DNA of 64,000 nucleotides from Chitinophagales bacterium (lineage in GTDB: Bacteria; Bacteroidota; Bacteroidia; Chitinophagales; Chitinophagaceae), in the NCBI GenBank assembly GCA_017303335.1, contig JAFLBK010000002.1, positions 372,001 through 436,000 of the forward strand, given 5' to 3'. Position numbers and translations under genes: made by a program. The notes under the pieces were generated by a model. The model made no database searches. It was not told the DNA's origin and saw only the letters and a program-made list of their open reading frames with translations. How positions within the stretch are numbered: position 1 is the stretch's first letter; each line of letters opens with the position of its first letter. Below, piece after piece: positions 43,491-51,037 of the stretch.

Positions 43491-44396
43491 TCAGTAGGTT
43501 AATGTATTTGGAGGTAGCGACTCATTGCCTTGTAAACCACCGGTATGCACACAGAGTATCCGGCTGCCTGCCGGGAAATAGTTTTGCTGTACCAGGTCGG
43601 TAACCGCATAGAAAAGTTTAGCGCTGTATACGAAGTCGAGCGGCAATTGATATTGTTCCCAGGCCTGGTTCATGAAGCGCAGCAGTTCATCATTCTTTTT
43701 GGCATAGCCACCGAAATGATAGCCGTCGATCCATTCCAAACCGGCGGATGGCGTTGCATTGCCGGTGAGATAACGGATCCGTTCGTTGAAATCATGCATT
43801 CCTTTCAATACCGGAACCACCAGTATCTTTTGTAAGGGGGAGGCGCCCAGTAATAGTCCCGCCGCAGTCGTGGCCGTGCCCATCGCGGTACAGATATGCG
43901 TGTAATCATCGTGTATGCATTGATGGATTCCTGCGGCTCCTTTTGCGCCGAGGGGATGATAACCCCCTTCCGGGATGATGGTGCAATCGCCGTATTCCCG
44001 GCGCAGGGCTTCTAGGAAAACGGGTTCTTCTTTCCGGTCGTATTCTTCCCGGCTGAGGAACCGAAGCCGCATGCCCTCCCCGCGGCACTGGCGAAGCGTG
44101 TGCGAAAGGCTGGCAGGCTCTTCACCCCGTACCATACCGATGCATGTCAACCCTGCCAGGGAACAGGCATGCGCCGTAGCTGCCAGGTGATTGGAATAGG
44201 CGCCACCGAACGTGAGGATGGTCTTGTGTTGCGATTGCTGCGCTTCGAGCAGGAAATAATGCAGTTTGAAAAGCTTGTTGCCGGATACAACGGGGTGGAT
44301 CTTATCCAGCCGTAAAACAGAAACCTGCCGCTCTTTAGCCGGGAAGCCTTTATCTGTGAGATTTTCGGTAACAGCCGGGGAGATATCGAAAAGCAT
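43491..44396 (-). CDS. PLP-dependent deaminase/desulfhydrase (ACC deaminase family)
   Basis: A 301-residue PLP enzyme of the 1-aminocyclopropane-1-carboxylate deaminase/D-cysteine desulfhydrase family. The PLP-binding Lys is in VSGNKLFKLHYFLLE, the substrate-side segment is LTFGGAYSNHLAATAHA, and CTAMGTATTAAGLLL is the phosphate-binding loop. The ACC deaminase-specific residues cannot be confirmed by eye; D-cysteine desulfhydrase or a broader lyase is equally possible. The gene is alone, divergent from the nucleotidyltransferase at 44479. Confidence 0.82.
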   Translation of the reverse strand: MLFDISPAVTENLTDKGFPAKERQVSVLRLDKIHPVVSGNKLFKLHYFLLEAQQSQHKTILTFGGAYSNHLAATAHACSLAGLTCIGMVRGEEPASLSHTLRQCRGEGMRLRFLSREEYDRKEEPVFLEALRREYGDCTIIPEGGYHPLGAKGAAGIHQCIHDDYTHICTAMGTATTAAGLLLGASPLQKILVVPVLKGMHDFNERIRYLTGNATPSAGLEWIDGYHFGGYAKKNDELLRFMNQAWEQYQLPLDFVYSAKLFYAVTDLVQQNYFPAGSRILCVHTGGLQGNESLPPNTLTY

Positions 44397-44478
44397 TTTT
44401 GGCTATAACTTGATGGTTTATCCTATTTTCGCACTCAAATTTCAGCGATCAATTTAACTCATTTAATCCGCTTTATAG

Positions 44479-45378
44479 ATGCAACCAACGCTTTTGATAT
44501 TAGCTGCCGGCATGGCCAGCCGTTATGGAAGTATGAAACAGGTGCAGGGTTTCGGGCCCTCGGGTGAAACCATCATGGACTATTCGATCTACGATGCCAT
44601 CCGGGCTGGTTTTGGCAAAGTGGTATTCATCATCCGCAAGGATTTCGCCGATGATTTCAAGGCCAGGTTCGAACCCAAACTGAAAGGGAAGATCAAAACC
44701 GATTATGTATACCAGGAAATGGATTCCTTCCTGGGCGATCTCAAGGCGCCGGCCGATCGTACCAAGCCCTGGGGAACGGGTCACGCGGTGCTCTGCGCCA
44801 TGCATGCGATCCATGAGCCTTTCGCGGTGATCAACGCCGATGATTTTTACGGGAAAGACGCTTTCGTGAAAGCGGCCGACTTCCTGGTGAATCGGTGCAC
44901 GGAAAAACAATATGCCATTATCGGATATGCCCTGGCCAAAACCCTCAGCGATCACGGAACGGTAAGCCGCGGCGTATGCCAGGTGGATGACAAGAACAAC
45001 CTGGTGAGCATTAAGGAACGTACAAAGATCTACCGCGAGAACGATTCGATCGTGTATGAAGATGAGGCGGGCAAGCACACCGTGCCGGTCGATTCGAGTG
45101 TATCGATGAACTTCTGGTGTTTTCACCAGTCGGTATTCGCCCCAACGGAGAAACTCTTTGTTGATTTTGTGAAAGCCAACCAGGAAAACATCAAATCCGA
45201 ATTCTTCATTCCGTTGATGGCGGAAGACTTTATGGATAACCAGGGAGGGCAGATCAGTGTGATCCCGACTTCATCGCAGTGGTTCGGGGTTACGTACAAG
45301 GAAGATGCACCGGTGGTGAAGGCCAGTGTCGATAAACTGGTGGCCGACGGTGAGTATCCCGCTTCACTCTGGTCCTGA
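44479..45378 (+). CDS. sugar nucleotidyltransferase-like protein
   Basis: A 299-residue nucleotidyltransferase (NTP_transferase family). The N-terminal nucleotide-binding motif reads ILAAGMASRYGSMKQVQGFG at residues 7-26, followed by GETIMDYSIYDAIRAGF and a metal-site VINADDFYGKDAF. The C-terminal part (200-299) has FWCFHQSVFAPTEKLFVDF, WFGVTYKEDAPVVKASVDKL. Families with this layout activate sugar phosphates with NTPs; the specific sugar is not deducible from context. Convergent with the serine protease gene, separated by a good terminator. Confidence 0.82.
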   Translation: MQPTLLILAAGMASRYGSMKQVQGFGPSGETIMDYSIYDAIRAGFGKVVFIIRKDFADDFKARFEPKLKGKIKTDYVYQEMDSFLGDLKAPADRTKPWGTGHAVLCAMHAIHEPFAVINADDFYGKDAFVKAADFLVNRCTEKQYAIIGYALAKTLSDHGTVSRGVCQVDDKNNLVSIKERTKIYRENDSIVYEDEAGKHTVPVDSSVSMNFWCFHQSVFAPTEKLFVDFVKANQENIKSEFFIPLMAEDFMDNQGGQISVIPTSSQWFGVTYKEDAPVVKASVDKLVADGEYPASLWS

Positions 45379-45400
45379 TCAACGAAGTTGCAGGCAAACA

Positions 45401-45430
45401 AAAAGCTGTTGGGGATCCAACAGCTTTTTT
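45401..45430. terminator. bidirectional intrinsic terminator
   Basis: AAAAGCTGTTGG (45401-45412) pairs over 12 positions with CCAACAGCTTTT (45417-45428), a four-base loop, with T residues on one side and A residues on the other so it works in both directions. Confidence 0.82.
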
Positions 45431-45452
45431 AGTATTGCTTCATGAGGGATTA

Positions 45453-46550
45453 TTAATTTCCGACCACCATAAATACGTAGTCTTCTACTTTTTTCACTTG
45501 TTGTTCCCGTTCCAGGCCTTTCAGGCTGGTGGTGGCGGGCACTTTGATGATGGCGGTGTCGCCGTCTTTCTTAACGGCTTCGAGGAGCCTGAATACATTC
45601 TTCGATTTGGCAGCGAACACCACGCCGTCGGCAGTCATGTTCTTGGAAGTGATGATACCGATGATCTCGCCATTCTTGTTAAGAACCGGGCCGCCACTGT
45701 TTCCGGGGTTTACCGATACGGAAAGCTGGTAGGCGGTAGAATCGCCTTGGTCGCCCGATTTGGCGCTCACGTATCCTTGTCCGTACACGATCTCGTTGCG
45801 GGGATAACCCAGGGTGAATATCTGTTCGCCGAGTTCGGCATTGCTCTTCTTGATGGAGTAGGGCAGGTTGGGCATTGTCTTGAAGGCGGTATCGCTGATC
45901 TTCAGTACGGCGAGGTCGCTGTTCAGGTCGGTGCCAACAAGGGATGCCCGGAAGTATTCGCCCTTGTTGTTCTCTACGTAAATATTCTTCATGCGTTCGA
46001 TCACGTGGGCATTGGTTACAACATAACCACGTCCGTCGATCAGGAAGCCGGTACCGCCGAACTTCGGGTTTTCGGGGATGACCTGCTTGGGAGCTGCGGG
46101 CTGGGCGGCTTTGAATTTACCCAGTTCGCGGCGGGTATCTTCGATGATCTCCCGTTTCAGCCGGTTGATCTCGGTTTGTTTGGTGCGGTTGTTATACGAA
46201 ATGATGAGCCCGGTTGTAAACAGGGACACCAGCACGGCGATGGAGGCTGCCACGGCGATGCTGCGTTTGTATTTTTTCCAGAGGAATACAACCTTGGCTT
46301 TGCCGTTCAGTTGTTTTTGGGAGATGATGCCTTCTTCGGCGAGTTTGGTCTCTACTTCAAAGAGCGCATGTTTATACGCCTTGATATTCGATTGTTTGTC
46401 GAGCTCGTGGTACAGGAAGGTATGTTCCACCACCATCTGGTCGACGGCGGGGTTATTTTTGCGGATATCTTCAAAAAAGGCTTTTTCCTGCGCAGACATT
46501 TCGCCCTTCAGGTACCGTTCCACCGCTTCTATGAGTAACAATTCATCCAT
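45453..46550 (-). CDS. anti-sigma-like N terminus fused to HtrA-like serine protease
   Basis: A 365-residue inner-membrane protein. Residues 1-90 are cytoplasmic and look like an anti-sigma N domain (IEAVERYLKGEMSAQEKAFF, then FLYHELDKQ). One span lies at about 93-117 (IAVAASIAVLVSLFTTGLII), followed by a coiled coil and a periplasmic trypsin-like domain with the triad His in YVVTNAHVIE, Asp in NSDLAVLKI and Ser in NPGNSGGPVL. No PDZ domain follows, so it is short for HtrA. The start lies one base downstream of the sigma-factor stop, indicating an operon. The fusion of anti-sigma-like part and protease is inference from position and pattern. Confidence 0.75.
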   Translation of the reverse strand: MDELLLIEAVERYLKGEMSAQEKAFFEDIRKNNPAVDQMVVEHTFLYHELDKQSNIKAYKHALFEVETKLAEEGIISQKQLNGKAKVVFLWKKYKRSIAVAASIAVLVSLFTTGLIISYNNRTKQTEINRLKREIIEDTRRELGKFKAAQPAAPKQVIPENPKFGGTGFLIDGRGYVVTNAHVIERMKNIYVENNKGEYFRASLVGTDLNSDLAVLKISDTAFKTMPNLPYSIKKSNAELGEQIFTLGYPRNEIVYGQGYVSAKSGDQGDSTAYQLSVSVNPGNSGGPVLNKNGEIIGIITSKNMTADGVVFAAKSKNVFRLLEAVKKDGDTAIIKVPATTSLKGLEREQQVKKVEDYVFMVVGN

Positions 46551-47117
46551 CTACTGTCCGTTTTTATACTGTGCAAAAAATAGTTTCTTCAGTCGTAACA
46601 GGCATTTATATTTCTGGGTCTTGGCGTTATCGGCATTGGTGTAACCGAATTCGGCCGCGATCTCCTGCATGTTCTTCTTCTGGATGTAGTAGGCATCGAG
46701 AAGGCTCTTGCAGGGTTCCCCGATCTTGTTCAGCGCCGATTCCATCAGGAGGAAGTCATTGTTGTGCTTTTCGTGCTTTTCAATGTCTTCTTCCACCGGT
46801 ACCGAGTCTTCCACATTTTCCACCAGGCTGCTGTAGCGTTGTAATTGCTGCAATCGTTTCAGCCAGAGCCGGCGGCAGACAGAATAGATATACGTCTTCA
46901 GCTGGCAGTTCAGTTCGAAGCCTTCGGTGATGGCTTTTTCGTACAGAACGATCATGGTTTCCTGGAAAATATCCCTGGCCTCGTCGCTGTTACCGTTGTT
47001 ATTAAGTATAAAGGCCTGAACCATTGGGTAATTATCCCGGTAAATGGCCTCGATCACCTGTTTGTCATTGACTGCCAAGCCTTTGAGAAGCTCATTTTCC
47101 TGTTGATAATTGCTCAC
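46551..47117 (-). CDS. ECF RNA polymerase sigma factor
   Basis: A 188-residue ECF sigma factor. Region 2 (about 20-90) has YRDNYPMVQAFILNN, ARDIFQETMIVLYEKA and IYSVCRRLWLKRLQQL; region 4 (about 130-185) has LLDAYYIQKKNMQEIAAEFG and TNADNAKTQKYKCLLRLKKL. The protease gene with an anti-sigma-like N terminus follows on the same strand, one base after the stop. The upstream gap (137 bp, divergent from the small lipoprotein) has an inverted ATATTAATAC word that could be a recognition site. Confidence 0.88.
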   Translation of the reverse strand: MSNYQQENELLKGLAVNDKQVIEAIYRDNYPMVQAFILNNNGNSDEARDIFQETMIVLYEKAITEGFELNCQLKTYIYSVCRRLWLKRLQQLQRYSSLVENVEDSVPVEEDIEKHEKHNNDFLLMESALNKIGEPCKSLLDAYYIQKKNMQEIAAEFGYTNADNAKTQKYKCLLRLKKLFFAQYKNGQ

Positions 47118-47254
47118 CCGGTAATATTAATACGGTTATGGAGTATTTGTAACCCAAAGCAACGAAAAAAAAAATTAAAAAAAGGCGGGTTACCTTTTCC
47201 CGGACCGGGTATTAATATGAAAATTATAATTTTTTAAAATCAAACAAATTCAAA

Positions 47255-47461
47255 ATGAAAAAAGTAATCTTAGCTCTGGCTATCGTTTCAACTGCTTTCG
47301 TAGCCTGCAACAATGAAAGTGACAGCAAAGAAGCTACAAAAGATTCTGCTGCTGCAACTACAGTAGACACTGCTGCTAAACCAGCTGTTGACACTACCGC
47401 TAAACCAGCTGCTGACACTACCGCTAAGCCTGCTGCTGATTCAGCTGCTGCTAAGAAGTAA
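47255..47461 (+). CDS. small repetitive lipoprotein
   Basis: A 68-residue lipoprotein: signal MKKVILALAIVSTAFVAC with lipobox Cys at residue 18, then an Asn/Asp-rich linker and repeats of the type DTTAKPAAD (residues 43-63) ending in SAAAKK. The AT-rich leader and a strong terminator 75 bp after the stop (47531-47559) suggest an independent highly expressed transcript. Low-complexity Ala/Lys-Pro-rich lipoproteins of this size resemble envelope spacers such as Lpp-type proteins, but no homology is claimed. Confidence 0.6.
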   Translation: MKKVILALAIVSTAFVACNNESDSKEATKDSAAATTVDTAAKPAVDTTAKPAADTTAKPAADSAAAKK

Positions 47462-47530
47462 TCGAGCCCGGTTAACCGATCGCTTGTTCAACCGGTCTCT
47501 ATAAAGGAATTCAACGACAAGCAATCAGAA

Positions 47531-47566
47531 AAGGCCCCTCTTTTTGTAAGAGGGGCTTTTTTTGTG
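47531..47566 (+). terminator. terminator of the small lipoprotein gene
   Basis: GCCCCTCTT (47534-47542) pairs with AAGAGGGGC (47548-47556), nine pairs, followed by seven T. It lies just upstream of the aromatic-operon promoter. Confidence 0.85.
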
Positions 47567-47594
47567 GTTATATCGAACCAGTTCCTTATTTTTG
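47561..47594 (+). promoter_or_regulatory. promoter of the aromatic operon leader
   Basis: TTTG (47561-47564) followed after 22 bases by TATTTTTG (47587-47594), an exact TAnnTTTG. The start point would fall at or very near the leader ATG (47600), so the leader peptide may be translated from a leaderless message. Confidence 0.5.
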
Positions 47595-47599
47595 TTCAG

Positions 47600-47680
47600 A
47601 TGAACAAACGGAACGCTTATACCTGGTTTTACTTTTATTACTATTCTCCGAATAGGCCGGGATGCGTTTGTTACTATTGA
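47600..47680 (+). CDS. aromatic leader peptide (attenuator)
   Basis: A 26-codon ORF, too short for routine gene calls. It encodes Met-Asn-Lys-Arg-Asn-Ala-Tyr-Thr, then WFYFYYYSPNRPGCVCYY, that is one Trp, two Phe and seven Tyr among 26 residues, with seven consecutive aromatic codons at 47624-47644. It sits upstream of pheA and downstream of a promoter. Ribosome stalling on these codons when charged Trp, Phe or Tyr tRNA is scarce would leave 47654-47663 free to pair with the terminator arm. The aromatic run is the sequence evidence; translation is inferred. Confidence 0.8.
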   Translation: MNKRNAYTWFYFYYYSPNRPGCVCYY

Positions 47681-47732
47681 ATCCAAACAGTCAACAATAC
47701 TAAAGATCCCGGCTTAGCCCGGGATTTTTCAT
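47654..47732 (+). promoter_or_regulatory. transcription attenuator with antiterminator and terminator
   Basis: The terminator stem pairs ATCCCGG (47706-47712) with CCGGGAT (47719-47725) around CTTAGC, followed by five T. AGGCCGGGAT (47654-47663), inside the leader ORF, can instead pair with ATCCCGGCTT (47706-47715): eight Watson-Crick pairs, a G-T and an A-T, so the two structures are mutually exclusive. This is the layout of proteobacterial pheA-type leaders. The downstream genes are pheA through aroC. Confidence 0.8.
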
Positions 47733-47741
47733 TTTCAGTAC

Positions 47742-48584
47742 ATGCGTAAAAAAGTATCGATACAGGGTTTTGAAGGCAGTTTCCACCAGGTGGCGGCCAG
47801 GCATTTCTATGGCAAAGACACCGAAGTGGTTTGCTGCGCCAGCTTCAAGGAATTGGTGCGGATCGCGGCCGATAAAAAGCAAAGCGATGGCGGTATCATG
47901 GCCATCGAAAATTCCATTGCCGGCAGCATCCTCCCCAATTACAACCTGCTGCTGAAAAGCAATCTCCGCATCGTGGGCGAAGTGTACCTGCAGATCAAAC
48001 AACACTTACTCGTCAACCCCGGGGTAAAACTTGCCGATATCCGCGAAGTGCATTCGCACCCCATGGCCATCCAGCAATGCCTGGGTTTCCTGGATAAATA
48101 CAACTGGCGGCTGGTGGAAACGGAAGATACGGCCCTCAGCGCCAAACTGCTTCACCAGCACCGCAGCAGGCATATTGCCGCCATTGCCGGAAAACTCGCC
48201 GCCGAATTGTACGCACTCGAAATCGCGGCGCCCAATATTCATACCCTCAAAAATAATTACACCCGTTTCCTGGTACTGGAGCAACCCGGAAAGAGCGTCC
48301 CGGTAGCGGAGGCCAACAAGGCATCGATCAATTTCTCCACCGATCATTCCAAGGGAAGCCTGGCCCGGGTGCTTACCCGCATTGCCGAAGCAGGCATCAA
48401 TCTTTCCAAACTGCAAAGCATGCCCATACCGGGTACCGACTTCAAATATTCTTTTCACGTGGATATGGAATTCGACGCGGCCGAACAATTGAACAGCGTA
48501 TTGAAAAAGATAAAGGGAATCACCGAAGGGTTGATCGTGCTGGGCATTTATAAGAACGGAAAACAACATCATGGAAACAGCTAA
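47742..48584 (+). CDS. pheA: prephenate dehydratase
   Basis: A 280-residue prephenate dehydratase, converting prephenate to phenylpyruvate on the phenylalanine branch. The catalytic part (1-185) has IQGFEGSFHQVAARHFYG, IAIENSIAGSIL-type NSIAGSILPNYNLL, EVHSHPMAIQQC and NNYTRFLVLEQP, containing the Thr-Arg-Phe motif. The C-terminal ACT domain (195-275; GSLARVLTRIAEAGINLSKL) should bind Phe for feedback. No chorismate mutase part is fused; that activity is in the aroF product. It is the first structural gene after the attenuator. Confidence 0.94.
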   Translation: MRKKVSIQGFEGSFHQVAARHFYGKDTEVVCCASFKELVRIAADKKQSDGGIMAIENSIAGSILPNYNLLLKSNLRIVGEVYLQIKQHLLVNPGVKLADIREVHSHPMAIQQCLGFLDKYNWRLVETEDTALSAKLLHQHRSRHIAAIAGKLAAELYALEIAAPNIHTLKNNYTRFLVLEQPGKSVPVAEANKASINFSTDHSKGSLARVLTRIAEAGINLSKLQSMPIPGTDFKYSFHVDMEFDAAEQLNSVLKKIKGITEGLIVLGIYKNGKQHHGNS

Positions 48585-49728
48585 ACGACTCGAAGGGGTG
48601 GGCGAATACTATTTCTCCCGTAAACTGCGGGAGATCGACGCCATGAACCAGGCAGGTAAACAGGTGATCAACCTGGGTATCGGAAGTCCGGACATGCCGC
48701 CGCACCCGGATGTGATCCGCGTATTGCACGAAGAAAGCCGGAAGCCCACCACGCATGCCTACCAGGGGTATAAGGGCAGTCCGGTTTTACGGCAGGCCGT
48801 AGCCAACTGGTATAAGAACTGGTACAACGTGGAACTGAACCCGGATACCGACATTCTTCCGCTGATCGGAAGCAAGGAAGGGATCATGCACATCTGTATG
48901 ACCTACCTCGATCCCGGCGATCAGGTGCTGATACCCAACCCGGGTTACCCCACTTATAAAAGCGCCGCCACCATCGCGGGGGCGGATTGCATCGGCTACG
49001 AACTCAGAAAAGAGCAGCATTGGTTTCCCGACCTCGCTTCGCTTGAAGATACCGTGGATCTTCAGCGGGTAAAACTCATGTTCGTGAATTACCCGCACAT
49101 GCCTACGGGACAACTCCCTACGGAAGAGATGTTCGCCACGCTGGTGGCTTTCGCCCGCCGGCATAACATATTGCTGGTACACGATAATCCGTACAGTTTT
49201 ATATTGAACGACCGCCCGCAAAGTTTACTGTGTATTGAAGGAGCAAAGGATTATGTGATCGAATTGAATTCGCTCAGCAAAAGTCACAACATGGCCGGCT
49301 GGCGTTTGGGCGTATTGTGCGGGGCTAAAGAAAGAATCGATGAGGTACTCAGGTTCAAAAGCAATATGGACAGTGGTATGTTCCTTCCTGTTCAGCTGGC
49401 TGCCGCAAAGGCGCTCGAGCTCGACCAGGCATGGCACGACTCCGTCAATGCCGTATACCGCCAGCGCCGGGAAAAGGTATTCGCCTTACTGCAGTTGCTG
49501 GGTTGCGGCTTTGATGAAAGGCAGGCCGGACTCTTTGTATGGGCCTCTGTTCCCGGCAATTACCCGGATGGCTACGCCCTGAGCGATAAAGTGCTGCAGG
49601 AAGCCCATGTGTTTCTTACACCCGGGGGTATTTTCGGCAATGCGGGGGATAATTACATCCGGGTGAGTCTATGCGCAACGGAAGAAAAGATCCATGAATC
49701 AATAAACCGGGTAAAAAAGATCGTATGA
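48571..49728 (+). CDS. class I aminotransferase (probably aromatic)
   Basis: A 385-residue PLP-dependent aminotransferase. The PLP Lys is in ELNSLSKSHNMAGWRLG; other landmarks are INLGIGSPDMPPHPDV, PNPGYPTYKSAATIAGA, VHDNPYSFIL and NYIRVSLCATEE. Its start overlaps pheA by 14 bases, and it lies between pheA and tyrA, so it most likely transaminates phenylpyruvate and 4-hydroxyphenylpyruvate to Phe and Tyr. Aspartate, alanine or LL-diaminopimelate specificity cannot be excluded from sequence alone. Confidence 0.85.
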   Translation: METAKRLEGVGEYYFSRKLREIDAMNQAGKQVINLGIGSPDMPPHPDVIRVLHEESRKPTTHAYQGYKGSPVLRQAVANWYKNWYNVELNPDTDILPLIGSKEGIMHICMTYLDPGDQVLIPNPGYPTYKSAATIAGADCIGYELRKEQHWFPDLASLEDTVDLQRVKLMFVNYPHMPTGQLPTEEMFATLVAFARRHNILLVHDNPYSFILNDRPQSLLCIEGAKDYVIELNSLSKSHNMAGWRLGVLCGAKERIDEVLRFKSNMDSGMFLPVQLAAAKALELDQAWHDSVNAVYRQRREKVFALLQLLGCGFDERQAGLFVWASVPGNYPDGYALSDKVLQEAHVFLTPGGIFGNAGDNYIRVSLCATEEKIHESINRVKKIV

Positions 49729-50564
49729 AGGTTTGTATAATAGGAATGGGATTGATCGGTGGCTCCATGGCCCTTGCCCTCCGGGAAAAAGGAATCGCGT
49801 CGGCCGTGATCGGTGTCGACGCCAATCCATTGCACCGGCAGCAGGCGCTGGAACTGGGCCTGGCTGATGAAATGCGTGAACTGGATGCCGCAGTAGCGGA
49901 GGCCGGCCTGGTCATCCTGGCCGTGCCGGTAAATGCCGTGGGTGAGCTATTGCGGCAGATACTTCCGCAGGTAAACCGGCAGGTGATCATGGATACCGGA
50001 AGTACCAAGCAACAGGTTTGCGCTTCGGCAAACGCATGCGTTAACCGGAACCGTTTTGTGGCCACCCACCCGATGTGGGGCACCGAACACAGCGGACCGG
50101 CCGCTGCCGTTGCGAATGCCTTTGTGAACAAAGCCGCCGTTATCTGTAACAAAGAGCAAAGTGATCCCGACGCGGTAGCGCTGACCGAGCGGATTTATAC
50201 CGCATTGGGCATGCACCTCCTGTACATGGAAGCCGCGGCGCACGACCTGCATGCGGCCTACGTGAGTCATATATCGCATATCACTTCCTTCGCACTCGCC
50301 AATACGGTACTGGAGAAAGAAAAAGAGGAAGACGCCATCTTCGAACTGGCCAGCGGTGGTTTTGAAAGTACGGTGCGCCTGGCAAAAAGCAATCCCGCCA
50401 TGTGGGTGCCCATCTTCCAGCAAAACAAAGAGAACGTACTGGATGTTTTGAATGAACACATCAGCCAGTTGCGCAAGATCAAAAGCTGCCTCGAGAAGGA
50501 GAACTTCGATTACCTGCGGCAACTGATCGAACATGCCAACGAAATAAAACGCATACTGAAATGA
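49725..50564 (+). CDS. tyrA: prephenate dehydrogenase
   Basis: A 279-residue NAD-dependent prephenate dehydrogenase for tyrosine synthesis. The dinucleotide motif is IGMGLIGGSMALAL at residues 5-18, and the substrate region has RFVATHPMWGTEHSGPA and HDLHAAYVSHISHITSFALA. It starts inside the last codons of the aminotransferase gene (four-base overlap). No chorismate mutase or ACT domain is fused, unlike many TyrA proteins. Its ATG starts MKVCIIGMG. Confidence 0.92.
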   Translation: MKVCIIGMGLIGGSMALALREKGIASAVIGVDANPLHRQQALELGLADEMRELDAAVAEAGLVILAVPVNAVGELLRQILPQVNRQVIMDTGSTKQQVCASANACVNRNRFVATHPMWGTEHSGPAAAVANAFVNKAAVICNKEQSDPDAVALTERIYTALGMHLLYMEAAAHDLHAAYVSHISHITSFALANTVLEKEKEEDAIFELASGGFESTVRLAKSNPAMWVPIFQQNKENVLDVLNEHISQLRKIKSCLEKENFDYLRQLIEHANEIKRILK

Positions 50565-51025
50565 TCTACCGCGAAGCAAAAACCGAAGATATAAGCCAGC
50601 TACAGTATGTACGCCATGCCGTGAAAGAGAACGTACTCTCGGATCCTTCGCTGGTGCCGGATACCGATGTGGCAGACTATATCAGCAACCGGGGTAAGGG
50701 ATGGGTATGCGAAGTGGATGGTCGTGTGGTGGGCTTTGCCATTGCCGACCTCGTGGATCATAATATCTGGGCGCTGTTCATTCACCCGGATCACGAGGCA
50801 AAAGGAATCGGTAAACGGTTGCACCGCATGATGCTCGACTGGTATTTTTCGCAAACGGAGCATACGGTATGGCTCGGCACCGAACCGAAAAGCCGGGCCG
50901 AAACATTTTACCGGATGCAGGGATGGAGGGAAACAGGCGTACACGGAAAAGGAGAAATAAAATTTGAGATGGACAGGCAGACATGGTCTGACGTTTCGCG
51001 GAACCACGACGAACAGGCCAAATAA
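50561..51025 (+). CDS. GNAT-family N-acetyltransferase
   Basis: A 154-residue GNAT protein. The acetyl-CoA-binding motif is FIHPDHEAKGIGKRLHRMM with the Gly-Ile-Gly turn at about residues 75-90. It overlaps tyrA by four bases and precedes aroF by 12 bp, so it belongs to the operon, yet no acetylation step is known in the chorismate/Phe/Tyr pathway. Substrate is unknown; modification of an amino acid or detoxification is possible. Confidence 0.8.
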   Translation: MIYREAKTEDISQLQYVRHAVKENVLSDPSLVPDTDVADYISNRGKGWVCEVDGRVVGFAIADLVDHNIWALFIHPDHEAKGIGKRLHRMMLDWYFSQTEHTVWLGTEPKSRAETFYRMQGWRETGVHGKGEIKFEMDRQTWSDVSRNHDEQAK

Positions 51026-51037
51026 ACTAACTTTACC

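Noticed and set aside
45435..46538. Long open frame (367 codons) on the plus strand opposite the serine protease
   Set aside because: The minus-strand frame has a complete catalytic triad, membrane span and operon link to the sigma gene; the plus-strand frame has no recognisable motif and mirrors its codon periodicity.
47654..47732. Riboswitch (metabolite-binding) instead of a leader-peptide attenuator
   Set aside because: No known aptamer architecture is present, and the aromatic codon run inside an ORF explains the alternative stems more simply.
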